Below the pieces are notes generated by a model. That model ran no database searches and had not been told where the DNA came from. It saw only the letters and a list, made by a program, of their open reading frames with translations. Positions 52,986-61,892 of a DNA stretch of 64,000 nucleotides are shown piece after piece; positions within the stretch are counted from its first letter, which is position 1, and each line of letters begins with the position of its first letter. A program made the translations under genes and the position numbers. Source of the DNA: Niastella caeni (lineage in GTDB: Bacteria; Bacteroidota; Bacteroidia; Chitinophagales; Chitinophagaceae). Location: the NCBI RefSeq assembly GCF_004834005.1, contig NZ_STFF01000005.1:372001-436000 (forward strand), in the 5' to 3' direction.

Positions 52986-55269
52986 CCGAACATATTATTT
53001 TTTGCTGGTACTGGGTGTATTGTTCTTTTATGCCTGTTCCAGTACAAAGAACCTGCCCCCGGGCGAAGCATTGTATACAGGGGCGCAGGTAAGTATTAAA
53101 GACGACCAGGTATCGAATAAAAAGAAAAAAGCTTTGCGCAAACAATTGACCTCGCTTACCCGGCCGGTGCCTAATGCAAAATTTTTGGGCCTGCCGTTTA
53201 AGTTATATATATATAACGCATTCGCTAAAGCTAAAAAAGGACCGGGTAAATGGTTGAGAGAACGATTTGGGCAACCACCGGTTTTATTAAGTGATCTCAA
53301 CCTCAACCATAATGTTCAGGTATTACAAAGCCACCTGGTGAACAAGGGTTTTTTCAATGCACACGTGGAAGGTGATACTACTTTAAAGGGTAAAAAAGCT
53401 GCAGCCGGGTACCCGGTTACAACAAGCAGTCAGTACCATGTACAAAAAGTGGAATTTAAAGGCGACAGTTCCATACTACATAAAAGTGTTCGGGAAACGA
53501 TGCCAAAAACGCTGCTTAAAGCAAATAAACCGTTCGATCTGGATGTAATTACAACTGAAAGAACACGGATAGACAATCACCTGAAGGAAAATGGCTTTTA
53601 TTTCTTTAGTCCTGAATACCTGCTTATAAAAGCAGATACAACCGTAGGTAATAATAAAGTAGATCTGTTTGTAACCGTTAAACCTACCATCCCTACGGAA
53701 GCGGAAAAAGTGTTTCGCATAAATGATGTATTTATTTTTACCGGCTTTAACCTGGAGCCGGGGCAAATGGATACCAGTAAAACGGGCGCAACTTATTACA
53801 AAGGATACTATGTAGTAGACAAGCGTAAGTTTTATAAGCCCAAGCTGTTTCAGCAGTCAATGGCTTTTGATCCCGGTGATGTATATAACCGCACCGATCA
53901 CAATGCCAGTATCAGCCGGTTGATCAGCATGAACATTTTCAAATTTGTAAAGAACCGGTTTGAAGTAGTGCCAAATACAGATTCGGCAAAGCTAAATGCC
54001 TTTTATTATCTTACCCGCTTACCAAAGAAGTCGCTACGCGTTGAGTTGAACGCCAACACAAAATCGAACAACCTTACCGGTTCAAATATAACCATAGGGT
54101 GGCGAAACCGCAACGCCCTGCGGGGTGGTGAACAATTCATGGTGAAAGCATCGGCCGGTTTTGAAATACAATATAGCGGTCAGTTCAGGGGGTACAATAC
54201 TTTCCGGTATGGACTGGAACCTTCTTTCTCGTTCCCGCGGTTCCTGGTGCCATTCTTTAATTTCAATACAAAAGGAGGCTTTCTGCCCCAAACAACCATA
54301 AAGCTGGGCTACGATGTGTTGCAAAGGCAAAAGCTGTACACCATGAATTCTTTCAGGACCAGTTACGGTTATACGTGGAAAGAAAACATTGAAAAAGAAC
54401 ATGAGCTGAACCCGATCAGTATAAATTATATTCAACCTGCAAATGTTACCCCGGCCTATGATGACAGCGCCCTGAAAAATCCAACTTTGCTGAAGGCCAT
54501 TGAAAAGCAATTTATATTAGGGTCCGACTACTCTTATACGTATACGAATGTGCTGAACTATAAACCGGTGAATGGATTTTACTTAAATGCTGGCATTGAT
54601 CTGTCGGGTAATATAGCCGGTTTGGTTACCGGCGCCAATATCAGCAAAGGCGATACGGTAAAAATATTCGGCGCTCAATTTTCACAATACACCCGGTTGC
54701 AATCTGATTTCAGGTTTTACCGAAAGGTGCAGGAGAATAGCGTTTGGGCCAACCGCATTATGGTAGGAATAGGTATACCCTACGGCAATTCGCATCAACT
54801 GCCTTATATAAAGCAATTTTTCTCGGGCGGTAATAATAGTATCAGGGCCTTCAGAAGCCGTTCAGTAGGACCGGGTAAGTATGAGCCGCCGCCAAATATT
54901 GGTTTGCTTTCTGAACAACCGGGCGATATAAAACTGGAACTGAACACAGAATTGCGTTTTCCGATAGCGGGCATTGTACAGGGCGCTGTATTTGTGGATG
55001 CAGGGAATGTGTGGTTATATAATGAAGATACCACCAAGCCGGGTTCCTTGTTTACGCCTAAGTTCTTAAGTGAGCTGGCAGCGGGAACAGGTGTTGGTAT
55101 CCGGTTCGATCTGAGCTTCCTGGTACTGCGTTTCGACCTGGCTTTCCCCATACGCAAACCCTGGTTGCCTGCCGGCCAACGGTGGGTCTTGAACCAGTTT
55201 GATTTTGCCAACCCTACATGGAGAAGAGAAAACCTGGTGTTTAACCTGGCGATAGGTTATCCGTTCTAG
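52972..55269 (+). CDS. tamL: TamA/BamA-family lipoprotein (TamL)
   Basis: Encodes 765 residues from a GTG at 52972 that overlaps tamB by 14 nt. The N-terminus YYFLLVLGVLFFYACSS is a lipoprotein signal with Cys about 20; a frame start at 52792 would run through the tamB 3' end and hide the lipobox. POTRA-like repeats precede a C-terminal 16-strand-type surface antigen barrel (SGGNNSIRAFRSRSVGPG; ELRFPIAGIVQGAVFVDAGN; the terminal LVFNLAIGYPF with a closing aromatic). The lipidated form is the Bacteroidota TamL, essential in Flavobacterium johnsoniae. It works with TamB in outer membrane assembly. Confidence 0.88.
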   Translation: MKKASRTYYFLLVLGVLFFYACSSTKNLPPGEALYTGAQVSIKDDQVSNKKKKALRKQLTSLTRPVPNAKFLGLPFKLYIYNAFAKAKKGPGKWLRERFGQPPVLLSDLNLNHNVQVLQSHLVNKGFFNAHVEGDTTLKGKKAAAGYPVTTSSQYHVQKVEFKGDSSILHKSVRETMPKTLLKANKPFDLDVITTERTRIDNHLKENGFYFFSPEYLLIKADTTVGNNKVDLFVTVKPTIPTEAEKVFRINDVFIFTGFNLEPGQMDTSKTGATYYKGYYVVDKRKFYKPKLFQQSMAFDPGDVYNRTDHNASISRLISMNIFKFVKNRFEVVPNTDSAKLNAFYYLTRLPKKSLRVELNANTKSNNLTGSNITIGWRNRNALRGGEQFMVKASAGFEIQYSGQFRGYNTFRYGLEPSFSFPRFLVPFFNFNTKGGFLPQTTIKLGYDVLQRQKLYTMNSFRTSYGYTWKENIEKEHELNPISINYIQPANVTPAYDDSALKNPTLLKAIEKQFILGSDYSYTYTNVLNYKPVNGFYLNAGIDLSGNIAGLVTGANISKGDTVKIFGAQFSQYTRLQSDFRFYRKVQENSVWANRIMVGIGIPYGNSHQLPYIKQFFSGGNNSIRAFRSRSVGPGKYEPPPNIGLLSEQPGDIKLELNTELRFPIAGIVQGAVFVDAGNVWLYNEDTTKPGSLFTPKFLSELAAGTGVGIRFDLSFLVLRFDLAFPIRKPWLPAGQRWVLNQFDFANPTWRRENLVFNLAIGYPF

Positions 55270-55340
55270 GGAAATGAAGAATGATAAATTAGAAAAGAGG
55301 AATGAGGAATGAGAAAGGGGCTGTTACCAGTTACAGCATT
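55268..55340. repeat. Heptad-type intergenic repeat (AATGAGG/AATGAGA words)
   Basis: Right after the TamL stop, AAATGAAGAATGATAAATTA then GAGGAATGAGGAATGAGAAA recurs with a 7-nt period. Confidence 0.5.
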
Positions 55341-55394
55341 AAAATTCCAAATTACAAAAATCAAGTTCCAAATAATACAGTTTAGGATTTGATT

Positions 55395-57110
55395 TTATTG
55401 GGTTTGTTCTTCTTTTGGGTTTTTATGATTTGGTTCTTTTGATTTGTTTTTTTGGTTTTTCATTAAAGGTAACTTACCATCTATCCCAATCGTTATTTGT
55501 GCACCTTCAAATATAGATTTCCAGATAAGATTAAACATAGACTTGTAAGTGTCTCTTGCGTAGTTAACGGTAACAGTTCGAACCGGTTTGTTTTTATCGG
55601 GGTTGGCATTTATAATTGCGATATTGGCCAGTAAGGAGATTACTTTCTTAGGTTTATATGCTACATTTCCTTCTTCATCTTTTTTTAGCAGCTTAATTTT
55701 CAGGTTGTCGTACAACAGGCGCATTATTCCCATGGCCCTGTAATTGTCGCAATTAAAATTAAAGTCAAGACTATGAATGGTGCCGGCATTGATCTCCACC
55801 ATGGCCATAGGCTTGCTGAGCCGGTTAAAGATCGTTGCGTCAGTTGTTTTCATGCTTCCATTGACGGCAAATTTCCCGTTTTTACTATTCAAATAAAATT
55901 GCAGGGTAGCTGATAATGGGACCTTATTTAGAAAGCGACTGTTGAAGTGCACAACCATTACACCATTCTTTTGTAAGTTATTGCTGCGGTTGGTAACATT
56001 ATGTAAGGAGGCGCGTACATCGTCGAATGTTATAATACCACTGCTGCCGGTTTGCGGATTTTTTTCTTTGTATTCAATGTATCCTTGCTGTACAATGATT
56101 TTCTTCAGTGAAATATCAATGGGTAAGTTCATTAATTGCTGGTGCGGGTAATGCCCGATCTTACTTTCTTTTTTCATGGGGTACGCTTTATCTCTGAAAA
56201 CTTTGAACCGGGCATTTTTTATTGACAGTTCATCTGCAATCAAATTGCCATTCAACAGTTCCTGCACATTTACCCGTTTGAACAGGAGGTTGTACAGATC
56301 AAAGTCGAGCCGGTCGGTTTGCCATTTAGCTGCCCGCATATGAGCAGTTTCGCCCAACAGTGGTATAATATGTAAGTTTTTTACAGCGAAAGATCTTTCG
56401 CCCGATAGCACCTGGATATTATTAAACTGGTAATGATACAGGTTACGCTTATTTCGTAACAGTAATTTCTCTACATCTAAAGCCGCATGTTTGGCAAACA
56501 GCACCCGTGATGTGTCGATACTGGTACTATCGCTGATGGTAATGTGATGAAGCTGTGCATTTATTTTAGAGCCGCTGAAAATGGTGTCGCCGCCTGGCCA
56601 GGTGCAAATATGGTAATCTGCATTTGTGATCAGAATGGTATCTACATTGATCTTTTCAAGTCCACGCAGTAGTATTTTGTATATTTTATCGGAAGTAGGG
56701 GTGGAGTCTGCATCTTTTTCGGCCCGGCTATTATTGAACATAGTTACCACCGGGTTGGTAAGCCTGATGGTGGAAGCTATTATTTCCTTATTCAAAACCG
56801 CTTCATCTGTTTGAACGCCCGTAACTATAATTTCAGGAACAGTAACTTTAAGCAGATTCCTTGGCAATGTGCTGTCTGTTGGTTTTTTATAAGTAGAGTC
56901 GGGTATGAGTTGTAAATTCCTGATGACAATTTCTCCATCTACTTCATCAATATCAACATTTTCGTACGTAATGCGATATAAACTATCCGATTCAAGGAAC
57001 ACGAGCTGTGGCACTTTCTGACGTAAGAACTCGCTGCGCCATTTTTTGTAATAAACCAGGCCGGCTGCAGCCAACAGGATAAGGAGTAATAAAAAGATCA
57101 GTTTTTTCAT
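55395..57110 (-). CDS. AsmA/TamB-like protein with an N-terminal membrane anchor
   Basis: A 571-residue protein: MKKLIFLLLLILLAAAGLVY is a single N-terminal transmembrane segment. The rest is beta-rich with repeated short strands such as ITISDSTSIDTSRVLFAKHAALDVEKLLL and NGKFAVNGSMKTTDATIF, in the style of AsmA/DUF748 proteins. A lysine-rich tail (NKSKEPNHKNPKEEQTQ) ends it. It converges on TamL. An intermembrane lipid-transfer function is suggested only by resemblance and by location next to TamB/TamL. Confidence 0.6.
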   Translation of the reverse strand: MKKLIFLLLLILLAAAGLVYYKKWRSEFLRQKVPQLVFLESDSLYRITYENVDIDEVDGEIVIRNLQLIPDSTYKKPTDSTLPRNLLKVTVPEIIVTGVQTDEAVLNKEIIASTIRLTNPVVTMFNNSRAEKDADSTPTSDKIYKILLRGLEKINVDTILITNADYHICTWPGGDTIFSGSKINAQLHHITISDSTSIDTSRVLFAKHAALDVEKLLLRNKRNLYHYQFNNIQVLSGERSFAVKNLHIIPLLGETAHMRAAKWQTDRLDFDLYNLLFKRVNVQELLNGNLIADELSIKNARFKVFRDKAYPMKKESKIGHYPHQQLMNLPIDISLKKIIVQQGYIEYKEKNPQTGSSGIITFDDVRASLHNVTNRSNNLQKNGVMVVHFNSRFLNKVPLSATLQFYLNSKNGKFAVNGSMKTTDATIFNRLSKPMAMVEINAGTIHSLDFNFNCDNYRAMGIMRLLYDNLKIKLLKKDEEGNVAYKPKKVISLLANIAIINANPDKNKPVRTVTVNYARDTYKSMFNLIWKSIFEGAQITIGIDGKLPLMKNQKNKSKEPNHKNPKEEQTQ

Positions 57111-57547
57111 TATATGTATCTTTTAGGGGCGATAGCTATGGGTTATATTTATTTTATATTTGTGTTCGTTTAAATAATACCGGTATACTTACTACAATCT
57201 GTTTAAAACAAATTGTTTTATTCTTCTGCCTGTATGAGATGTTTTATTGAATACAACTCTAAACCAGTCAAGTACATACCCTGAGTAAACACACGTTTAC
57301 CACGGCAACTAAAATTGTTTTTATCCATCTGAAAAACTTACTCATGTGTAAAGTGATTACGTTTGAGGTATATTAAAAATTATTGTGCCTGCTATATGAG
57401 GTAAGAAAATAACTAACCATTTTGCGGCAATGGCGAGGATATATTTCCACGGTAAAATGCCTGAAATGCAGTATTTATAATAGTTTAAGGCGGAGGCATA
57501 GAATTTTAACAGGTAGTAAATAAAAATAGATCTGTAAATTATTTCTT
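57111..57547. other. Divergent intergenic region
   Basis: 437 bp between the AsmA-like (-) and beta-barrel (+) genes. It holds AT-rich palindromes (AAAACAAATTGTTTT about 57207-57225; GTAAACACACGTTTAC at 57285-57300). No coding frame was supported. Confidence 0.4.
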
Positions 57548-58204
57548 ATGAAAAAGATTATGTGTGTTGCGGTATTATCATCCGCTTTATTAGCAGTTTC
57601 CAGCTCTTTTGCGCAAGAGCAGCAAACCCCGGCAGAAAATACTTTATCGCCAAAATTCGGTATTAAAGGGGGCGTGAATCTCACCAATATGTATGTAAAG
57701 GATGTGTCGGATGAGAACATGAAAGTAGGTTTCAATGCTGGCTTTTTCGCCAAGTTGCCTCTTGGCCGGGGCGTTTCTATTCAGCCTGAGCTGTTGTATA
57801 CAAGCAAAGGCGCTAAAGAAACATATGATAATTTTATCGAGGGCGAAGGTGAATACAGGTTCAATTTAAATTATATTGAAATGCCTGTGCTGGCTGTATT
57901 TAATGTGGCCAAAAATTTCAACCTGCATGTAGGCCCTTATATTGCTTATCTCGCCGAGGCGAATATCAAAGATCTGGAAGATAATGGCACTATTGATGAG
58001 ATCGCCGACCTTGACACAGATGATTTCAATCGCATTGATTATGGTGTGGCAGGTGGTTTAGGTATAGATATTTCTAACTTTACTATAGGCGCCCGTTACA
58101 ATTATGGTTTCAGGGAAATAGGTAAATCCGGTAGCCTGGCTGGAGCATTGACAAAAGATTCCAAGAACAGCGCTATCTCATTATACATAGGATTAGGATT
58201 TTGA
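57548..58204 (+). CDS. Porin-family outer-membrane beta-barrel protein
   Basis: A 218-residue PorT-type barrel: signal peptide MKKIMCVAVLSSALLAVSSS, cut about at FAQEQ. Segments FGIKGGVNLTNMYVKD, FNAGFFAKLPLGRGVSIQPELLYTSKG, FNLNYIEMPVLAVFNVAKNFNLHVGPYIAYL and the terminal ISLYIGLGF with a closing Phe are characteristic of the outer-membrane beta-barrel (OMP_b-brl_2) family. Substrate unknown. It is followed by a strong terminator. Confidence 0.9.
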   Translation: MKKIMCVAVLSSALLAVSSSFAQEQQTPAENTLSPKFGIKGGVNLTNMYVKDVSDENMKVGFNAGFFAKLPLGRGVSIQPELLYTSKGAKETYDNFIEGEGEYRFNLNYIEMPVLAVFNVAKNFNLHVGPYIAYLAEANIKDLEDNGTIDEIADLDTDDFNRIDYGVAGGLGIDISNFTIGARYNYGFREIGKSGSLAGALTKDSKNSAISLYIGLGF

Positions 58205-58230
58205 GCGATACGGGTTTGAGGATTCAAAAG

Positions 58231-58260
58231 AAGAGTCCCGATTTTAAATCGGGACTCTTT
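58231..58260. terminator. Bidirectional terminator
   Basis: AAGAGTCCCGATTT (58231-58244) is perfectly complementary to AAATCGGGACTCTT (58246-58259) around one base, between the porin (+) and kinase (-) genes. Confidence 0.85.
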
Positions 58261-58292
58261 CATGCTTGCTAACAGCGTAAGGATGCACTTTC

Positions 58293-59768
58293 TTACTTTT
58301 CATTCTTCGTTGCCACTTCTCCTTCTGCGTTCCTGGGGAATGTAATGATGAAGGATGTTCCCACATTCAAGGTTGATTTAACATCAATGGTACCTTTATT
58401 CGATTGAATGATATTCAATGTGCTGGCAAGGCCCAGGCCCATACCATTACGTTTGGAGGTGAAATAGGGTTCAAACAAACGTGAAATATTTTCTTCACTG
58501 ATGCCACAGCCATTATCGCTGATAACTATACTGTGGTCGGGATCGGCATTAATGATCACTGATATGCGTCCCTGTTTATGATGTATGGCCTCGGTAGCGT
58601 TGATGAGAATATTGGAGAACGCAAGCTTTAATTTTTCTTTATCAACGGTGACTATCACCGGTATATCGGGATATTTTATTTCCAGTTTTATCCGTTGTAA
58701 TGTTAACCGGTCAATGGCATCCAGTATGCTTTCATCCATGACGCTTTGCAGCACATGCGGCTCCATTTTCATTTCTGCAGGCCGGGAAGAGTTTAATAAT
58801 TCCGTGATGAGCGCTCCAATGCGATTGCTGTTGCGTTGAATGATCTCGAGATACGTGGAGCCGTTTTCATTTGCGGCTGTTTCTTCGCGCAAATGTTCTA
58901 CCGACAGATTGATATTGTTTAACGGATTACGCACTTCGTGGGCCAGGGTACGTACGAGCCGTCCGGTGGCAGCCAGCTTTTCTATTTGCAGGGTGGCTTT
59001 TTCCGCCTTCTTCAGGTTGGTAATATCATGCACGATCCCCTGCATGTAATCCTGGTTGTTGTTATCTTTTTCGAGGGAGGCAGAAATAATGCAAATGCGG
59101 TGATCGCCTTGTTTGGTGCGTATCTCTGCTTCCAGGTCGTTCACTTCCTCCCGTTCGGTAAACAAATACCTGAACCTTTCCTCTTCTCTCTTCTGAATAA
59201 AAAGGTCGTAAACGTTTATTTGTTTCAATTCTTCTTTGGTATAGCCCAGGAGGTCGGTGGTGGCGCTGTTTACGTCTTTAAACTGGCCTTGCCGGTCGGC
59301 CGTGAACACCATGTCTTTCGACCGCTCGAACATGTTGCGGTATTTGCGCTCATTGGCCCGCAGCGCTTTCACAGAGGCTGATCTCTCCAATGCGTAGCGA
59401 ATAGAGCGTTCGAGCTTTTCTTCATTTAATTCGCCTTTTACGAGGTAATCCATGGCGCCCACCCGCATGGCTTCCATATCAACCGTATGGTTGCCTTTAC
59501 CGGTTAACAGGATCACTGGTTCTTCGCAACCGTTGGCAACGGCTTCCTTCAACAGGTCGAGGCCGGTTTTGGCGCCCAGCAGGTAATCAATAAAATAAAT
59601 ATCAAACGCCCGGTTTTTCATTTGTTCCAGTGCATCTTTATACGTGAAGCACCAGTTGATTGAAAAACCGGAAGAAGGAATATTGCGTATGAGGTCGCTG
59701 GTAATTAAATAATCATCCTCATCATCATCCACAATGAGAATACGAGCCTGTAAGTTTGATACTATCAT
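58293..59768 (-). CDS. Hybrid response regulator-PAS-histidine kinase
   Basis: A 491-residue protein. An N-terminal receiver (about 8-125; RILIVDDDEDD, phospho-Asp in YFIDYLLG, K near YLVKGELNEEKL) is followed by a PAS domain (about 140-260) and a HisKA/HATPase region. The kinase H-box is TLAHEVRNPLNNINLSVEHL, the N/G boxes are SDNGCGIS and GMGLGLAST. There is no transmembrane segment, so it is cytoplasmic. It starts 11 bp after the other PAS kinase's stop and is the last gene of a sigma-54 signalling block. Confidence 0.9.
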   Translation of the reverse strand: MIVSNLQARILIVDDDEDDYLITSDLIRNIPSSGFSINWCFTYKDALEQMKNRAFDIYFIDYLLGAKTGLDLLKEAVANGCEEPVILLTGKGNHTVDMEAMRVGAMDYLVKGELNEEKLERSIRYALERSASVKALRANERKYRNMFERSKDMVFTADRQGQFKDVNSATTDLLGYTKEELKQINVYDLFIQKREEERFRYLFTEREEVNDLEAEIRTKQGDHRICIISASLEKDNNNQDYMQGIVHDITNLKKAEKATLQIEKLAATGRLVRTLAHEVRNPLNNINLSVEHLREETAANENGSTYLEIIQRNSNRIGALITELLNSSRPAEMKMEPHVLQSVMDESILDAIDRLTLQRIKLEIKYPDIPVIVTVDKEKLKLAFSNILINATEAIHHKQGRISVIINADPDHSIVISDNGCGISEENISRLFEPYFTSKRNGMGLGLASTLNIIQSNKGTIDVKSTLNVGTSFIITFPRNAEGEVATKNEK

Positions 59769-59779
59769 CTCAGCTAATG

Positions 59780-61777
59780 TTATTGATGTTCCGGCAATAT
59801 TATAGTAAAGGTAGCGCCATTATCCGGTTCGCCGGTTGCATAAATAAGGCCCTTGTGTTGATCGGTTATTTTCTTGCAAATGGCCAGCCCGATGCCCGAA
59901 CCGGGGTATTCGGTCTTTCCATGCAAACGCTGGAATATCTGAAATATCCGGTCGCTGTATTCCGGTTCGAATCCAATGCCATTATCGGAAAAGTCGATCT
60001 TAAACCAGGTATTGTTGGTGTCGAGGTGATGTTGTTCTTTTTGCCGGCGCGACAATCGTAAACAACGGATGCTTATGATAGGACTTAAATTGGTTTGGCG
60101 GAATTTGATGGAGTTGTTCAACAGGTTATCGAACAGTTGTTTCATTTGCGAGGGGATCGCTTCAATAACGGGCAATACATCTCCATGAATAGTGGTTGTT
60201 GTTTCTTCAATTTTTAATTCCAGGTCGGTTTGAACTTCTTTTAAGATCCCATTCAGGTTAACCTGTGAAAAAGGCTGGTTACTGCGGGCAGTACGGCTGA
60301 ATTCAAGCAGCGTGTCAATCAGGTGACGCATATTCTCCACCGAAGCGGAAATGCGGGCTAAATACAACTTGCCATCTGCGCCCAGCTCCGATTTGTATTT
60401 GCTTTCGAGCCGCTCTATGAAAGTGGTGATCTTTCGCAGTGGTTCATTCATGTCGTGTGAGGCCACATAGGCAAATTCTTCCAGCTCTTTGTTGCTCCGG
60501 TCGAGGTCTTTTATCTTTTCTTCCAGGCTCGACTGGTATAAACGTAATCGTGTAATATCGCGTGAGGTGCCGATTGTTTTTAACCATTTGCCATCACTAT
60601 CGTAAAGTAGTTTTCCGGAAGTTTCTATTCTTTTTATGCTTCCGTCATTGGCTTTGATCTGGTATTCTGAAACAAAATTCTCGGGTTTCTCTTTTTCGGC
60701 TATAATGGCGTCAGTAAAGGATTTACTTCTTTCAAAATGCTCTTCATCCATATGTTTTTGATAAAGGGCCTCATTTACAACGATCTTGTATTTGTCTGTT
60801 TCCGGATCGTACCCGTACAAACGGTACATGCCATCTGACCAGAAGTAATTTTCCGTGCGGGCATCAAATTCCCAGGTGCCGTAATCCAGGAATTCTTCAT
60901 TTTCCTGCTTCATGGCCTTATAAGCGGCCAGGTCGCGATACAGTTGTGATTGTTCGGTAATGTCTATCGTGCTGCCTATTATGCGCAACAACTCATCTTT
61001 ATCATTTCGGATTACTTTGGCTTTTTCCCGAACATCTTTTACGCGCCCATTGCGGTCGTGTATCTTGTAATGAAGATCGTATTCGTGATGCGCCAGGTAA
61101 TCCTTCCGGTTATATAATACTTTATCCCTGTCAGCATCTATTACATGCTGCAGGTAAAACTCAGGTGTGATATGCAGTTTGTCTTTTTCTGATTTGGGGT
61201 CGTAACCCAATATTCTATAAATGCCGTTGCTCCAGGTGATCTTGTTTTCAGCTACGCTCCATTCCCATACCCCGAATTTGAGCAGGTCCTGGGTGTCGTT
61301 AAACAGTTCGTCTATACGTTTGAACTGGTTGCCGGTTTCAACTTCTTCAGTAATATCCTGGGCAATAAATAATATAGACGCAGCACGGCCATTTGAGTCG
61401 CGGTTAAGTACCGTGCCCATCGTGCGGAAGTGTTTCCAACTACCGGCCTTATGCGTTAAACGGGCATTATAACTGTAGCTTTCATTATCCTGTAATGCGA
61501 AAAATTTCTGGATCTCCTTATTTACATTCTCCAGATCGTCTTTATGAACGATGCACATGAGATCATTGTCCCAGGTTTGTACATCATTATAAGAATAACC
61601 GAGCAGGTCGGTCACCTTATGGTTGATGTATTTTAGCTTACGGGCATCGGCATCATAGATATAGACTATCGCCGGAAAAAAGTCGGTTATTTTATCCGGA
61701 AGCCCATCATTGTCGCTTATGGATTGAAACAAAAGCTTCAGCGGGTTAATCTCCTGGTTTAAAAGTTGTTCCATCAA
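59780..61777 (-). CDS. Cytoplasmic PAS-domain sensor histidine kinase
   Basis: A 665-residue protein without membrane segments. Three PAS/PAC-like modules occupy about 1-430 (FPAIVYIYDADARKLKYINH; LLKFGVWEWSVAENKITWSN; LDYGTWEFDARTENYFWSDG). A phytochrome-type HisKA follows, with H-box FAYVASHDMNEPLRKITTF, then a HATPase with N box LFDNLLNNSIKF and GSGIGLAICKK. It probably senses a soluble signal and passes it to a partner regulator. Co-directional with the sigma-54 activator upstream. Confidence 0.9.
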   Translation of the reverse strand: MMEQLLNQEINPLKLLFQSISDNDGLPDKITDFFPAIVYIYDADARKLKYINHKVTDLLGYSYNDVQTWDNDLMCIVHKDDLENVNKEIQKFFALQDNESYSYNARLTHKAGSWKHFRTMGTVLNRDSNGRAASILFIAQDITEEVETGNQFKRIDELFNDTQDLLKFGVWEWSVAENKITWSNGIYRILGYDPKSEKDKLHITPEFYLQHVIDADRDKVLYNRKDYLAHHEYDLHYKIHDRNGRVKDVREKAKVIRNDKDELLRIIGSTIDITEQSQLYRDLAAYKAMKQENEEFLDYGTWEFDARTENYFWSDGMYRLYGYDPETDKYKIVVNEALYQKHMDEEHFERSKSFTDAIIAEKEKPENFVSEYQIKANDGSIKRIETSGKLLYDSDGKWLKTIGTSRDITRLRLYQSSLEEKIKDLDRSNKELEEFAYVASHDMNEPLRKITTFIERLESKYKSELGADGKLYLARISASVENMRHLIDTLLEFSRTARSNQPFSQVNLNGILKEVQTDLELKIEETTTTIHGDVLPVIEAIPSQMKQLFDNLLNNSIKFRQTNLSPIISIRCLRLSRRQKEQHHLDTNNTWFKIDFSDNGIGFEPEYSDRIFQIFQRLHGKTEYPGSGIGLAICKKITDQHKGLIYATGEPDNGATFTIILPEHQ

Positions 61778-61787
61778 AGCCTGGACT

Positions 61788-61890
61788 TATTTTACGCTTA
61801 ATGCTTAACGCAAAATGCCTAACGCAGAATACAACGCCAACCAAAATGTATTGGGCGTTATGCGTAGCGCCTTTAGTGTTTAGCATTTTA
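61788..61890. repeat. Heptad repeat with inverted halves (GCTTAAC/GCGTTAT words)
   Basis: Between the kinase and the sigma-54 activator genes, AATGCTTAACGCAAAATGCC (61799-61818) and neighbouring 7-mers (CTTAATG, CCTAACG, CAGAATA) face complementary words GGGCGTTATGCGTAGCG and TTTAGTGTTTAGCATTTTA (61853-61889). This gives a long imperfect hairpin with 7-nt phasing in both arms. Confidence 0.5.
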
Positions 61891-61892
61891 AT

